Counted from the first letter of the stretch, positions 1 through 9,979 are shown. The stretch: 64,000 nucleotides of DNA from Tamlana carrageenivorans (GCF_002893765.1 NZ_CP025938.1:2623501-2687500); one strand, 5' to 3'. The notes: generated by a model from the sequence alone, not told the origin. A program made the numbers and translations.

Positions 1-625
1 AAAGGTGTTTAAATTGCTCGAGCCAAAATTCTTCTACTTGAAAATACTCAGGAAATGATAAAAACATGATGTTTCCAAAAGCAAATCCGGCTACGCCTAG
101 TTTGTATATTAAGGAGCGGTCTACATTTTTTTGTCCAACAGCATAATCATCTAAACTAATAAAAGGCTCGTATCCTATGCGGCTTAATAGTTGTACAAGA
201 TTTTTTAATGAAACTTTGTGTGCGTTATATGTAATACGAACTGTTTTCTTTCCAAAATTCACCATGGACGATGATACAGCAGGATTAAGTTTGTTCAAAT
301 TTTCTAAAACCCATATGCAAGAACTACAGTGAATGTGAGGTACGTATAGGTTTACAATTTGGGTGTTGTCATCGTTAAATTCGAGTAGGTTTTCTACAAT
401 TTTAGCATTATCTAAAAAATTGTATTTGCCTTCAACGTCTTTCGGGGTTGCGCCAGGCGCTTGTTGTAAATCGTAGTATGAAGTTAAGTCATTTTCAGAG
501 AAAATCTCGTAAACGGTTTTACAACCGTTGCAGCAAAAGGATTTGTTGTCAAAGGTTATGGAGGCTTCAGAGGCGTCTAATCCGCAGTGGAAACATGTTT
601 TATGTTCCATAGAAAGTTCGTTCAT
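1..625 (-). CDS. ccoI: Heavy-metal-translocating P-type ATPase, CcoI/FixI type (N-terminal part, runs off the window)
   Basis: Translated from ATG at 625 towards position 1 this gives 208 residues without a stop. The N-terminus carries a cysteine-rich metal-binding segment (CFHC, then FCCNGC), followed by a heavy-metal-associated domain with the CSSC motif and the beginning of the first transmembrane helices. This arrangement is that of the CcoI/FixI copper exporters that supply Cu to cbb3 cytochrome oxidase in the inner membrane. The gene diverges from an Fnr-type regulator, a common neighbour of cbb3 genes. The catalytic P-domain lies outside the window, so metal specificity rests on the N-terminal layout and the context. 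Confidence 0.85.
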   Translation of the reverse strand, partial: MNELSMEHKTCFHCGLDASEASITFDNKSFCCNGCKTVYEIFSENDLTSYYDLQQAPGATPKDVEGKYNFLDNAKIVENLLEFNDDNTQIVNLYVPHIHCSSCIWVLENLNKLNPAVSSSMVNFGKKTVRITYNAHKVSLKNLVQLLSRIGYEPFISLDDYAVGQKNVDRSLIYKLGVAGFAFGNIMFLSFPEYFQVEEFWLEQFKHL

Positions 626-691
626 TAAATTGCAATTAACAAAAATGAAAAATCAACAATTTATAAGATATGATAATTGTCATGATTTAAT

Positions 692-699
692 TACTTTTG
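692..699 (+). promoter_or_regulatory. Probable -7 element in front of the Fnr-type regulator
   Basis: TACTTTTG fits the Bacteroidota -7 consensus TAnnTTTG and lies 20 bp before the preferred start at 720. No good -33 TTTG is seen at the usual 19-21 bp distance, so this is a weak call. Confidence 0.35.
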
Positions 700-719
700 C
701 AAAGTACAAAAATATAAGT

Positions 720-1397
720 ATGGGTAAGTGCGAACAATGTATTATTAAACAGTTCAATTCTTTAAAGGCATTAACAAAAGATGAGTTAGTGCGTATATCT
801 TCTTGTAAAACATCGCGCTCTATTAAAAAAGGGGAAGTCATTTTTGAAGAAGGCGAAGTTTTAAACGGTGTTTATTGCATAAAAGATGGTATTTGTAAAT
901 TATCAAAGCTTAGTGAAAACGGCAAAGACCAAATTGTAAAAATGGTGGTTAAGGGGCAGTTATTGGGGCAGCGTTCATTAATAAGTGAAGAAAGTTCTAA
1001 TTTGCAAGCTACGGCCTTAAATGATATGGAAGTATGTTTTATTCCTAAGAGTGAAATTTTCGCCGATTTACAAAAAAACCCGAAGTTTTCGTTTGAGGTG
1101 TTAAAGGATATGGCGCACGATTTACGTGATTCTGATGATATTATCGTGAACATGGCTCAAAAATCGGTTCGTCAACGTTTGGCTGAAACCCTACTTTATA
1201 TTCATGAGAATTTTGGAACTAATCCAGATGATACCTTAAGTATTCTCCTGTCTCGCGAAGACTATGCTGGTATTGTGGGAACGGCCACTGAATCGGCTAT
1301 TCGCGTACTTTCTCAGTTTAAAAAAGAAGGCTTAATCGAGTCGGTTGGGAAATATATAAAAATTATTGACTTCGCTGGTTTAGAGCGTGTTGAGTAG
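720..1397 (+). CDS. Crp/Fnr family transcriptional regulator (Fnr-like)
   Basis: The 225-residue protein has an N-terminal CEQC motif, a cyclic-nucleotide-binding-type beta-roll (KKGEVIFEEGE ... GQLLGQRSLIS) and a C-terminal Crp-type helix-turn-helix (LSREDYAGIVGTATESAIRVLSQF). The frame is open back to 528, but that part overlaps the divergent ATPase gene. ATG at 720 places the family-like start MGKCEQC directly behind a -7 element; ATG at 645 is the alternative. The divergent pairing with the CcoI-type ATPase suggests control of respiratory or copper-oxidase genes. Only two close N-terminal cysteines are visible, so classical Fe-S sensing cannot be assumed. Confidence 0.8.
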   Translation: MGKCEQCIIKQFNSLKALTKDELVRISSCKTSRSIKKGEVIFEEGEVLNGVYCIKDGICKLSKLSENGKDQIVKMVVKGQLLGQRSLISEESSNLQATALNDMEVCFIPKSEIFADLQKNPKFSFEVLKDMAHDLRDSDDIIVNMAQKSVRQRLAETLLYIHENFGTNPDDTLSILLSREDYAGIVGTATESAIRVLSQFKKEGLIESVGKYIKIIDFAGLERVE

Positions 1398-1438
1398 GTT
1401 TTCATAGCTATATGATATGGTTTGTCGGGTTTCAATTA

Positions 1439-2092
1439 TTAAAATTGTATGCCTAGACTGAAACCGTAGGATCTAAATATTAGACTACCTGGTCTTTCGT
1501 TTATGTCATTAAGAATTATTTCTTGGTAAACATAATAATTATAGTCGCCAAAAATATTCAGATTTATAATAAAATCATCGGTTCGTTTTATTGGGAATTG
1601 CAAGCCAAGTCTCACATTCGCCATGTCGCTTTCTATATTATTGCTTAACGCCATATTGTAGGCCGTCATCAAATTGATATTTACACTTTCGTAATTTAAA
1701 AAGTGATATCTTAAAATGCCACCTAGTTTTAATGTCGATATTTTTAACTGTGACTGATATTGAAATCCACTAACGGCTCCCAATGTTAGTTTATTTAAAA
1801 GCGGATAATTGATATTATATAAGATTCCAAAAGAAGTTTTATTATCCAGCTTAGCTGTTTTTCCAGAAATTAACCTATCATTATTGTCGTATAATGCATA
1901 ATCATATCTTACTTCATGATTAATTGCAAATTCAGCTTCAACGTTAGAAAACCATTTTTTAGAAATTTGGTTTGGATTAGAATTTTTAGAAATTTGATTT
2001 CCCGTTATAGTTAAGTCAATTAAATCAGGCTTGTTTTGTGAATAGATGAATACTGAAATTAATAGAAACAACGGTGTTATGTGTTTTTTCAT
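1439..2092 (-). CDS. Exported protein of unknown function, probable outer-membrane beta-barrel
   Basis: The protein has 217 residues and starts with a Lys-Lys plus hydrophobic signal peptide ending near YSQ. The rest consists of alternating polar and hydrophobic strands with many Tyr and Asn (for example FGILYNINYPLL, VRLGLQFPI) and the chain ends in phenylalanine (GIQF), as outer-membrane barrels often do. No enzymatic motif is visible. It is convergent with the Fnr-type gene and stands alone. The barrel assignment is inference from strand pattern and terminal residue. Confidence 0.5.
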   Translation of the reverse strand: MKKHITPLFLLISVFIYSQNKPDLIDLTITGNQISKNSNPNQISKKWFSNVEAEFAINHEVRYDYALYDNNDRLISGKTAKLDNKTSFGILYNINYPLLNKLTLGAVSGFQYQSQLKISTLKLGGILRYHFLNYESVNINLMTAYNMALSNNIESDMANVRLGLQFPIKRTDDFIINLNIFGDYNYYVYQEIILNDINERPGSLIFRSYGFSLGIQF

Positions 2093-2375
2093 GTTTTTAG
2101 TGGTTTCCTTTAGTTATGAGTTTTGATTTGTAACCTGGATAAACACCTTCTATCTCCAATAAAAGGGAATATCGAATTGGTATAAATTTCAAATAGAGTT
2201 CAAACTAGTAAATAATCACAGACCAAATTTATTCAGTTCCAATGTCGTTTTTTCTTGAACGTAATTCAGATTTGTTAAAATTCCGAATACTAAACTAAAT
2301 AGGTCTTTTTTCATTATAATTTAAGGTTCAGTAATTTGTGTTTAAAAAATATGTTTATTAGTTTTAACCAAGTAC

Positions 2376-3440
2376 CTACTTATTAGAAATAGTAATATGT
2401 TTAGATTGATGCCATTGCTCACCTTTAATTTTAAGAATGTAATTCCCGCTTGAAAGGGCTGTAACATCTAGCTTTAATTCGGAAGCCGGGCTTAAAGGTT
2501 CCTCTAATACTTTTTTTCCATCCATAGAGAAAATCTGTAGCAATTTTGCTTTTGGCGAGATTTGTTTTAAAAATAAGGTGTCATTTACTGGATTCGGATA
2601 CATGATAAACCCATTTTCAGAAGCGCTATTAGTAGTTGAGAGGGTTGAGGGCTCTTCAATACTAAAATTAGCATACCAAAGCATTTCATCTCTAAGATCT
2701 GCCACGTTATTTAGACTTCTATAAATACCCCATTTCGGACGCACAAAAGTGGCTTCAGGTCTCCAATTAACAATATTGCTATTGGTGTATGAAAACAAAG
2801 TGCTGTTATCACTAACTTTTTTAATAATAATATCATAAGTTCCCGTCGTGCCATATTTTATGGTTTCTGTAACCTCTAACCAGGTGCCAACAAGAGGTGA
2901 TAAATCTGTTTTCTTTAGGGTAGTTTGCGAGTTTGTTTCGGCATAACGTAGCTCCAGTTGATCTGGGTTTCCTTTGCGTGTGGTTAAGGTGTACATTGGC
3001 ATACTTTCCAACGAACCACCAACAGATTTTAATTGATGAATATGAGTAAAACTCGATGAAGATTGAAAGCCTTGATCCAGTTTAAATTTCCATTTATAGA
3101 TTACGGTTTCACCTTCAATGCCCAGTAAATTATCAGGCGATTGGCCGTAAGTTTTAATTTCATTGCGTTGTCTGTCGAAATTTTTACAACGGTCATTGTC
3201 TTCATTAGTATGAATATGAAATCGAAACACGTAGCTGTTTAAGGTGTTGTCAAAAACTTCATCGATATGATTGCCAAAGGTAGTATGACTGCAATCTGGA
3301 GTTTCTATAGGATTGTAGCCTGGTGCTAAAACAGATGTTATAAGGGCGTAGGTGTCTCCCGGGCCATCTGCATCCAATACTACTTGTGCTGGACTGCAAA
3401 GAGGAAGTGTAACTAAAATTAAAGAAATAAGTCGTTTCAT
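2376..3440 (-). CDS. Secreted polysaccharide-lyase-like protein with T9SS type A sorting domain
   Basis: The 354-residue protein has a signal peptide (ending CSPAQ), a jelly-roll-like catalytic region of about 250 residues and a C-terminal type A sorting domain (MYPNPVNDTL ... LSSGNYILKI), so it should be exported by the type IX system and anchored or released at the cell surface. The segments SFTHIHQLKSVGG, LTTRKGNP and FVRPKWGIYRSLN are like those I associate with secreted heparin-lyase or alginate-lyase-like proteins of marine Flavobacteria. Exact lyase family and substrate cannot be fixed from the sequence alone. It has its own short upstream region and no operon partners. Confidence 0.6.
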   Translation of the reverse strand: MKRLISLILVTLPLCSPAQVVLDADGPGDTYALITSVLAPGYNPIETPDCSHTTFGNHIDEVFDNTLNSYVFRFHIHTNEDNDRCKNFDRQRNEIKTYGQSPDNLLGIEGETVIYKWKFKLDQGFQSSSSFTHIHQLKSVGGSLESMPMYTLTTRKGNPDQLELRYAETNSQTTLKKTDLSPLVGTWLEVTETIKYGTTGTYDIIIKKVSDNSTLFSYTNSNIVNWRPEATFVRPKWGIYRSLNNVADLRDEMLWYANFSIEEPSTLSTTNSASENGFIMYPNPVNDTLFLKQISPKAKLLQIFSMDGKKVLEEPLSPASELKLDVTALSSGNYILKIKGEQWHQSKHITISNK

Positions 3441-3588
3441 GTGATGTCTTTTTGGAGGGTTATACTGGCGCCTAAAATTAGTTTAAAATATTTAATTTGA
3501 GGTGTTTTCTTGTTAATCTTGCTGTGATTACAATCATAATTTTACCTATTTCTTGTTTCTATATAAAATGTATTATTTTTATAGGGCT

Positions 3589-4719
3589 ATGAATGATAAA
3601 AAAACACTTAAAAAGGGTTTCGTATTTAAAAGTTATGAAGCACCTTACCAATCGCCTTTTGAAAAACTTTTTGAAATTTTCAAGGAACTAATTACACATA
3701 CTTCTGGTGATTTTGATGAAGCTATTGATTGGTTAAGGGAATTGGATGTCGAATACAAACTTTCGACACCCGATTATACTATAGACGATTTTATTGAAGA
3801 CCTTAAAAAGAAAGGCTATATAAAGGAAGAAATAGATCCCGATGGTAAAGGCGGAACAGCCATTACGGCTAAAACCGAACGCGCCATAAGACAGCAAGCT
3901 CTAAATCATATTTTTGGAAAAATAAAGCGTAGCGGACAGGGGAATCATAAAAGTAAAAGTTCGGGCGCTGGCGACGAACATACTGGTGATTTTAGAAACT
4001 ATCAGTTTGGAGATGCTTTAGATAAGGTGTCGATGACAGAAAGTTTAAAAAATGCCCAAATAAGTCATGGAATAGGTGATTTTACCCTTTCGGAAGACGA
4101 TTTAGTGGTTGAAGAAACCCTGCATAAATCGCAAATGAGTACCGTACTTATGATAGATATAAGCCATAGTATGATTTTGTACGGAGAAGATCGCATTACA
4201 CCGGCTAAAAAAGTAGCCATGGCTTTAGCTGAATTAATTACCACACGCTACCCCAAAGACACGCTCGATATTTTATTATTCGGAAACGATGCCTGGCAAA
4301 TTGAAATAAAAGATTTGCCGTACTTGAAGGTTGGACCCTACCACACCAACACCGTTGCAGGACTTCAACTGGCCATGGATTTACTCCGCAGAAAGCGAAA
4401 CACCAACAAGCAAATTTTTATGATAACCGATGGGAAACCCAGTTGCTTAAGACTTCCCGATGGCGAATATTATAAAAACAGTATGGGCTTGGATGCGCAT
4501 ATCGTTAATAAATGCTACGCCATGGCGCAACAAGCCAGACGTTTACATATACCCATAACCACTTTTATGATTGCTAAAGATGCCTATTTAATGCAATTTG
4601 TTCGTGAGTTTACTTATGCGAATCAAGGCAAAGCGTTTTACACAGGTATTAAAGGTTTAGGTGAAATGATTTTTGAAGATTACGAAACCAATAGGAAGAA
4701 AAGGATTCGGGGAAGTTAA
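3589..4719 (+). CDS. VWA domain protein (BatA/ChlD-like partner of a MoxR ATPase)
   Basis: The C-terminal half is a von Willebrand A domain with a complete MIDAS motif: DISHS, a Thr in GPYHTNT and Asp in ITDGKPS. The first 150 residues are charged, with a linker rich in Gly, Ser and Lys. The frame is open from a TTG at 3553, but ATG at 3589 (MNDKKTLKK) is the better start; 3568 is also possible. It is followed after 126 bp by a MoxR/ChlI-like AAA+ gene on the same strand. Such pairs act as chaperone-like complexes with metal-binding VWA partners; the client is unknown. Confidence 0.75.
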   Translation: MNDKKTLKKGFVFKSYEAPYQSPFEKLFEIFKELITHTSGDFDEAIDWLRELDVEYKLSTPDYTIDDFIEDLKKKGYIKEEIDPDGKGGTAITAKTERAIRQQALNHIFGKIKRSGQGNHKSKSSGAGDEHTGDFRNYQFGDALDKVSMTESLKNAQISHGIGDFTLSEDDLVVEETLHKSQMSTVLMIDISHSMILYGEDRITPAKKVAMALAELITTRYPKDTLDILLFGNDAWQIEIKDLPYLKVGPYHTNTVAGLQLAMDLLRRKRNTNKQIFMITDGKPSCLRLPDGEYYKNSMGLDAHIVNKCYAMAQQARRLHIPITTFMIAKDAYLMQFVREFTYANQGKAFYTGIKGLGEMIFEDYETNRKKRIRGS

Positions 4720-4739
4720 ATGTAGGAGATACGCTTTAA

Positions 4740-4845
4740 GTCATTATGCTGTAAGCAATATTCAAAACCAACAACTAATAACAAACAACCAATAACCAGT
4801 TTAACAATCAATATTCAATAACAAATAGTCAATTTCAATTTTAGT
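4740..4845. repeat. Low-complexity, nearly G-free intergenic tract
   Basis: The stretch between the VWA and AAA+ genes consists of repeated CAATAAC/CAACAA-like words with almost no G on the plus strand. It looks like the simple A/C-rich spacer repeats seen in flavobacterial genomes. No hairpin or ORF is visible. Confidence 0.4.
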
Positions 4846-6303
4846 ATGAATATAAAAACACTAGGGGAGCTTAAAGCTTCTGGATATCAAAGTAAATCTA
4901 TAAAAGACGAATTAAGAACGAATTTAATTCAGAAAATAAAAAATAAAGGAACCACTTTTGAAGGAGTTCATGGCTATGAGCATACTGTAATCCCTGAGTT
5001 GGAACGTGCTATTTTATCGCGTCACAATATTAATTTATTGGGTTTACGAGGACAAGCAAAAACACGATTGGCGCGTTTGATGCTAAATTTATTGGACGAG
5101 TATATACCATACGTTGCAGGTTCCGAGATTAATGACGATCCGTTGCAACCTATTTCGAGATTTGCGGTGGAGCTTATTAAAGAAAAAGGAGACGAAACGC
5201 CAATCGCTTGGTTGCATCGTAGGGAACGTTTCGCCGAAAAACTAGCAACGCCAGATGTTACAGTAGCCGATATTATTGGTGACGTTGACCCTATTAAAGC
5301 GGCGAATTTAAAGTTAAGCTATGCCGATGATCGCGTGATTCACTACGGGATGATTCCTAGGGCCAACCGTTGTATTTTTGTTATTAATGAGTTGCCCGAT
5401 TTACAAGCGCGCATCCAAGTAGCCCTTTTTAACATTCTACAAGAAGGCGATATCCAAATTCGAGGTTTTAAATTACGATTACCCTTAGATATTCAGTTTT
5501 TGTTTACGGCAAATCCAGAAGATTATACCAATAGAGGTAGTATTGTAACACCATTAAAGGATCGTATTGGATCGCAAATTTTAACCCATTATCCAGTAAA
5601 TATTGAAACGGCTAGACAAATTACGGAGCAGGAAGCCAAGCTTGTTGAAGCCCAGAAATCTATGGTTTTAGTACCTGATTTGGCAAGAGATTTATTAGAG
5701 CAAATCGTATTTGAAGCCCGTGAGAACGATTATATAGACGCTAAAAGTGGAGTAAGTGCCCGTTTAAGTATTACTGCTTTAGAAAATTTACTGAGTACGG
5801 CCGAGCGCCGAGCTTTATTAGCTGGCGACGAGCAAACCATGGTGCGCTTATCCGATTTTGTTGGTATTATCCCGTCTATTACAGGGAAAGTGGAGTTGGT
5901 TTACGAAGGGGAACAAGAAGGTGCAGCACTAGTAGCCTACAATTTAATAGGCGAAGCGGTTCAAAGTTTGTTTGTCGAGTATTTTCCTAAAATCGAAAAA
6001 CTTAAAAAACAGGATGATGAAAGCGATTACGATGATATTGTTTCTTGGTTTTTCAACCAAAAGGAAGGTTTCGAGCTGCTTGACGATGCTAAAGATAAAG
6101 AATACCAACGATTACTGGGAGCCATCACACCTTTAGATGATTTGCTAGCAAAGCATCAACCTAATTTAGCACAAGAAGATAGCTATTTTGTAAAGGAGTT
6201 TGTTCTCTGGGCACTTGTAGAATTCAAACAGTTAGGCAAACACCGTTTTACCGAAGGGATTCAATTTAAGGACCCTTATGGTAGTTTTATAAGTGGTTTA
6301 TAG
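4846..6303 (+). CDS. MoxR/magnesium-chelatase-subunit-I-like AAA+ ATPase
   Basis: This 485-residue protein has a Walker A GLRGQAKT at residues 66-73, a Walker B CIFVINELPDL, a sensor-like FTANPEDYTNRG and the arginine-rich KDRIGSQI segment, all in the order of the ChlI/BchI and MoxR branch of AAA+ ATPases. It lies downstream of a VWA protein, the usual two-gene arrangement in which the ATPase remodels a target together with the MIDAS protein. There is no chlorophyll or cobalamin gene nearby, so a metal-chelatase role is not supported. The C-terminal 100 residues are helical and lack a known motif. Confidence 0.75.
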   Translation: MNIKTLGELKASGYQSKSIKDELRTNLIQKIKNKGTTFEGVHGYEHTVIPELERAILSRHNINLLGLRGQAKTRLARLMLNLLDEYIPYVAGSEINDDPLQPISRFAVELIKEKGDETPIAWLHRRERFAEKLATPDVTVADIIGDVDPIKAANLKLSYADDRVIHYGMIPRANRCIFVINELPDLQARIQVALFNILQEGDIQIRGFKLRLPLDIQFLFTANPEDYTNRGSIVTPLKDRIGSQILTHYPVNIETARQITEQEAKLVEAQKSMVLVPDLARDLLEQIVFEARENDYIDAKSGVSARLSITALENLLSTAERRALLAGDEQTMVRLSDFVGIIPSITGKVELVYEGEQEGAALVAYNLIGEAVQSLFVEYFPKIEKLKKQDDESDYDDIVSWFFNQKEGFELLDDAKDKEYQRLLGAITPLDDLLAKHQPNLAQEDSYFVKEFVLWALVEFKQLGKHRFTEGIQFKDPYGSFISGL

Positions 6304-6430
6304 GGTTTGGTTTGGCTATTTTCATATTCATGGAATAAGTAGCTTATATTTTCAAATATTTATTTTGAGGTATGTAATATTTTTATTTCAGTAAAAATAA
6401 AATGGACAATTCATATCCAATTCGATAAAG

Positions 6431-6526
6431 GACGGTTTAGTGACTTTTTTTACATAAATTAAGCCAATAACCATGTTTTTTTGCTTGTTTTTAGTAAAAT
6501 TCAATCGAAAATTCACAAAAACCGTC
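6431..6526 (+). promoter_or_regulatory. Possible leader element before the disaccharide cluster
   Basis: The 233-bp gap before the fusion gene contains GACGGTTT (6431-6438) and its exact inverted copy AAACCGTC (6519-6526), which end 11 bp before the start codon. The arms could fold back in a leader RNA or mark an operator. Only the inverted repeat is observed; any role is inferred. Confidence 0.25.
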
Positions 6527-6536
6527 TTTTTAAAAT

Positions 6537-8618
6537 ATGGATACAAACCCTGTTGAAAAGAGCCCCATTAAGCTCTTGTCTTTTGATATTGACAATACGT
6601 TAATAGATTTTCATACCTACAAAAGTAACTTTCGTAAAATTTGGAAAAAACACAAGCCTTCTCAAGAGGTTTTACTCACCTATAATACCGGTCGCCTTAT
6701 CGACGATGTTTTAAACCTTATTAAAACTAAGGTTTTACCGGAACCCGATTACATCATTTCTGGCGTAGGAACCCACATTTACAACTATAATACAAAAAGT
6801 GTCGTTAAAGAATTTAATGATATTCTAGACGACGGCTGGAATTTAGAGGCTGTAGAAAATGTTATAAAAGGTATTACGCACCCCATTAGCGATCAACCTT
6901 CTAAATTTCAACATGCTTATAAAAGAAGTTACTTCTTCCACGATGCCACGCCTGATCTTATTGAAAGTATTGAGCAGGATTTTGCCAAGGCGAATATGGA
7001 TATTAATGTGGTATATTCTGGCGAAAGGTATTTAGATATTTTACCAAAATGGGCCAATAAAGGCAATGCCTTGCAATGGCTTTTACGAAATTTAAGTATT
7101 GATCCTTGCGAAGTTATTGTTGCTGGCGATAGTGGTAACGATTCCGCGATGTTCGACTTAAAAGATATTAAAGGTATTGTGGTTGCTAATGCTCACGAAG
7201 AGTTATACGTTTATACCAAACACCGAAAAGTGTATCACGCAGAAAAAGAGCAAGGCGATGGTATTATTGAAGGATTGGTTTTTTATGGAGTCTTACCAGA
7301 GCAGGCGAATGCCGATACAAATATTGATCATTCCGATGATTTTTTTATTCAACAGGAATTAAATCATATTGCTGCTGAAGATGAAAATGAGAAGATTGCA
7401 TTAATTAAAGAAGGTTATAAAAAGGCTGTTGAAGCTTTAAAGAAAAACATCACACCTTTAGGTTTTTCTGCTTGTTCCATAGCCGATAATGTGGCCCATG
7501 GTACCGACGAGAATTATTATAGTGTTTGGGCTCGCGATGGCGCTATTACAGTAATTGGTTCGCTGCCTTTAATTCAGGATGAAGAGATCCATAAATGCCA
7601 GAGGCAAACCCTATTAACTTTATTTGAGCATATTTCTAGAAATGGACAAATCCCTTCAAATGTGCGCATTAAAGATAATGTGCCCGATTACTCAGGTGTA
7701 GGCGGCATTTGTTCTATCGATTCTGGGATTTGGGTGATTATTGCCTTTTATGAATACGTGAATGTGACTAAGGATATCGAATTCCTTAGAACACATATTG
7801 AAGATATTAAAAGAACCATGATTTGGTTGGGCGCGCATGATAGTAATAATGATGCGCTTCTAGAAATCCCTGAAGCTGGCGATTGGACCGATCTTTTTGG
7901 TAGAAGTTATAACATTCTTTACGATGAAATTCTGTGGTATCGTGCCAATGTTTGTTTTGGTCGTATGCTAGAAATGTTGGGTGACTCCGAACAAGCAGGG
8001 GAGTACATCCGTTGGTCGCAGGTTATAAAAAAAGAAATCGTTCAAAATTTCTGGCCTTCAACCAAACAGCAAATGTTTAATTCGGTGTCTTTTGCTGAAA
8101 AGCAATTTACCCTGGGAGATACTTCTTATTTAATAGCCCAAACAACACCGTTCGACTTTAGTTGGCGTTGCGATACTCTAGGAAATATTTTGGCCTTTTT
8201 ACACGGTACTGTCGATGCCGAAAAAGCACATCAAACCTTCCGTTTTATGCTGGGGGTTGGGGTTAACGACCCGTTTCCTGTAGCTAATGTGTATCCTGTA
8301 GTGATGCCTGGTGATCCCGATTGGCGCCCCTATTATACCGTGAATTTATTGAATTTACCTAACCATTATCACAACGGTGGTATTTGGCCCTTTGTTGGCG
8401 GGTTTTGGGTGAAGTTTGTTAATAAATTAGGCCAACGTGAAGTCGCGATTTCCGAATTGTATAAACTCGCTTTAATCAATAAAGAAGGCATTAATCACGA
8501 ATGGGAGTTTACCGAATGGGCACATGGTACCACAGGACAACCTATGGGAAAAGCTTATCAGGCTTGGTCTGCCGCACAATATATTTCTGCCTGTCATGAT
8601 TTAAAAATAGCCAAATAA
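6537..8618 (+). CDS. Fusion of HAD sugar-phosphate phosphatase (SPP-like) and six-hairpin glycosidase
   Basis: Residues 1 to about 260 form a HAD-IIB phosphatase: motif I DIDNTL (D17, D19), STGR-like YNTGR, and motif IV AGDSGND, as in sucrose-phosphate and mannosylfructose-phosphate phosphatases. From about residue 290 a second domain resembles (alpha/alpha)6 glycosidases of the GH100/GH63/amylo-glucosidase type (VWARDGAIT near 331, EAGDWTDLFG near 445, NHYHNGGIWPF towards the end). The next gene encodes a matching sugar-phosphate synthase 18 bp downstream, so the phosphatase half probably completes disaccharide synthesis and the glycosidase half may hydrolyse the same or a related sugar. The product (sucrose, mannosylfructose or other) is not decided by sequence. 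Confidence 0.7.
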   Translation: MDTNPVEKSPIKLLSFDIDNTLIDFHTYKSNFRKIWKKHKPSQEVLLTYNTGRLIDDVLNLIKTKVLPEPDYIISGVGTHIYNYNTKSVVKEFNDILDDGWNLEAVENVIKGITHPISDQPSKFQHAYKRSYFFHDATPDLIESIEQDFAKANMDINVVYSGERYLDILPKWANKGNALQWLLRNLSIDPCEVIVAGDSGNDSAMFDLKDIKGIVVANAHEELYVYTKHRKVYHAEKEQGDGIIEGLVFYGVLPEQANADTNIDHSDDFFIQQELNHIAAEDENEKIALIKEGYKKAVEALKKNITPLGFSACSIADNVAHGTDENYYSVWARDGAITVIGSLPLIQDEEIHKCQRQTLLTLFEHISRNGQIPSNVRIKDNVPDYSGVGGICSIDSGIWVIIAFYEYVNVTKDIEFLRTHIEDIKRTMIWLGAHDSNNDALLEIPEAGDWTDLFGRSYNILYDEILWYRANVCFGRMLEMLGDSEQAGEYIRWSQVIKKEIVQNFWPSTKQQMFNSVSFAEKQFTLGDTSYLIAQTTPFDFSWRCDTLGNILAFLHGTVDAEKAHQTFRFMLGVGVNDPFPVANVYPVVMPGDPDWRPYYTVNLLNLPNHYHNGGIWPFVGGFWVKFVNKLGQREVAISELYKLALINKEGINHEWEFTEWAHGTTGQPMGKAYQAWSAAQYISACHDLKIAK

Positions 8619-8636
8619 TAACTAAATATAATTACG

Positions 8637-9911
8637 ATGAAGTCAATTTTAATGATATCGCTGCACGGTTATGTTGCAGCAAACCCAGAATTAGGAAAAC
8701 CAGATACCGGCGGACAAGTAGTTTATGTTTTAGAACTCGCCGATCGCTTTAGCAGGCTAGGAAGGACCGTAGATTTAGTTACCCGACAGTTTGAAGACCA
8801 GCCAGAATACGATCATGTAGATGAGAATTTTAGTGTTTGGCGAATCCCTTTTGGTGGAAAAAAATTCATAAGAAAGGAAGATATGCACGATCACCTCAAA
8901 AAGTTTGTTACCAATACTTTAGCGGCGATTAAAAAGGAGCGTAAAAAGTACGATATCGTATACTCACATTATTGGGATGCTGGATGGGCAGGACAGAAAA
9001 TTGCTGAAGAACTAGGTATTTCGCACGTGCATACCCCACACTCATTAGGATGGTGGAAACAGCATACCATGGGTAGTGATATGGATGAAAAGGAAATGGA
9101 GAAAACCTACCGTTTCAAAGAGCGTATTCGAAAAGAATATTTTGTGTTTCAAATGTGTAATTATGTAATCGCAACCACTTTACCACAGGTAGATTTGCTA
9201 ACACAGCAATACGATGTGTTACCTCGAAATTGCGGTATGATTCCTCCTGGTATCGATGAAAATCGCTTTTACCCGGTGCCTACCAAAGAAAATGATAAAA
9301 TTCGATTAAAGTACGATATCCATCCGACCGATATTTTGGCCCTCGGAAGAATGGCACACAATAAAGGTTACGATTTACTTATTCAGGCTTTGCCAACTGT
9401 TTTTGAACTCTGTCCGGAAGCCCGATTGGTAGCTGCCGTTGGTGGTGATTCGGAGCAAGACAAGTTAGGCGTAGAAAAACTTCAAAAATTAGCTAATGAG
9501 CTTGGGGTTGCCGATAAAATTAAGTGGAAAAACTATATCGCCGATGAAGATTTAGCGAATGTATACCGTTCGGCAAATATATTTGCTATGCCGTCTAGAT
9601 ATGAACCTTTTGGTATGGTAGCTATTGAAGCTATGGCCTGCGGAACGCCAAGTGTTGTTACAGTGCACGGTGGTTTATACGACTTAATCGATTTTGGAAA
9701 TCAAGCCCTTTTTGCCGATCCGCACCGCCCTATAGAGTTTGGAGCCATGTTGTCTATGCCGCTATTGTACCCCAATTTAAGAAACGAATTGTCTGTGGAA
9801 GGCGCACGATTTGCCCGTCGTAATTTTGGATGGACTGGTATTGCCAAGCGTATTTTGGAGATATTTAAAAACTCTATAAACCAGCGTACTATGGAATCTA
9901 ATATTTATTAA
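8637..9911 (+). CDS. GT4 glycosyltransferase, sucrose-/mannosylfructose-phosphate synthase-like
   Basis: The 424-residue protein starts with HGYVAANPELGKPDTGGQ, the nucleotide-sugar/acceptor loop of the sucrose-synthase and sucrose-phosphate-synthase group, and contains FEDQPE, RIPFGG, HTPHSLGWWK and the C-terminal donor motif EPFGMVAIE (E-x7-E). The whole chain recalls the Agrobacterium mannosylfructose-phosphate synthase as closely as bacterial sucrose-phosphate synthases. It would make a phosphorylated non-reducing disaccharide from NDP-hexose and fructose-6-phosphate. The phosphatase domain is encoded just upstream and a fructokinase just downstream, so the three genes look like one pathway unit. 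Confidence 0.8.
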   Translation: MKSILMISLHGYVAANPELGKPDTGGQVVYVLELADRFSRLGRTVDLVTRQFEDQPEYDHVDENFSVWRIPFGGKKFIRKEDMHDHLKKFVTNTLAAIKKERKKYDIVYSHYWDAGWAGQKIAEELGISHVHTPHSLGWWKQHTMGSDMDEKEMEKTYRFKERIRKEYFVFQMCNYVIATTLPQVDLLTQQYDVLPRNCGMIPPGIDENRFYPVPTKENDKIRLKYDIHPTDILALGRMAHNKGYDLLIQALPTVFELCPEARLVAAVGGDSEQDKLGVEKLQKLANELGVADKIKWKNYIADEDLANVYRSANIFAMPSRYEPFGMVAIEAMACGTPSVVTVHGGLYDLIDFGNQALFADPHRPIEFGAMLSMPLLYPNLRNELSVEGARFARRNFGWTGIAKRILEIFKNSINQRTMESNIY

Positions 9912-9979
9912 AATTTTTATAGGTAAGTCTTAGTCTGACATAAAATAGTTCATGAAATTAAATTCTAAAAAAATATAAT

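Noticed and set aside
528..719. Upstream extension of the Fnr-type gene
   Set aside because: It overlaps the divergent ATPase gene in antisense and has no regulator-like sequence; the family start fits ATG 720.
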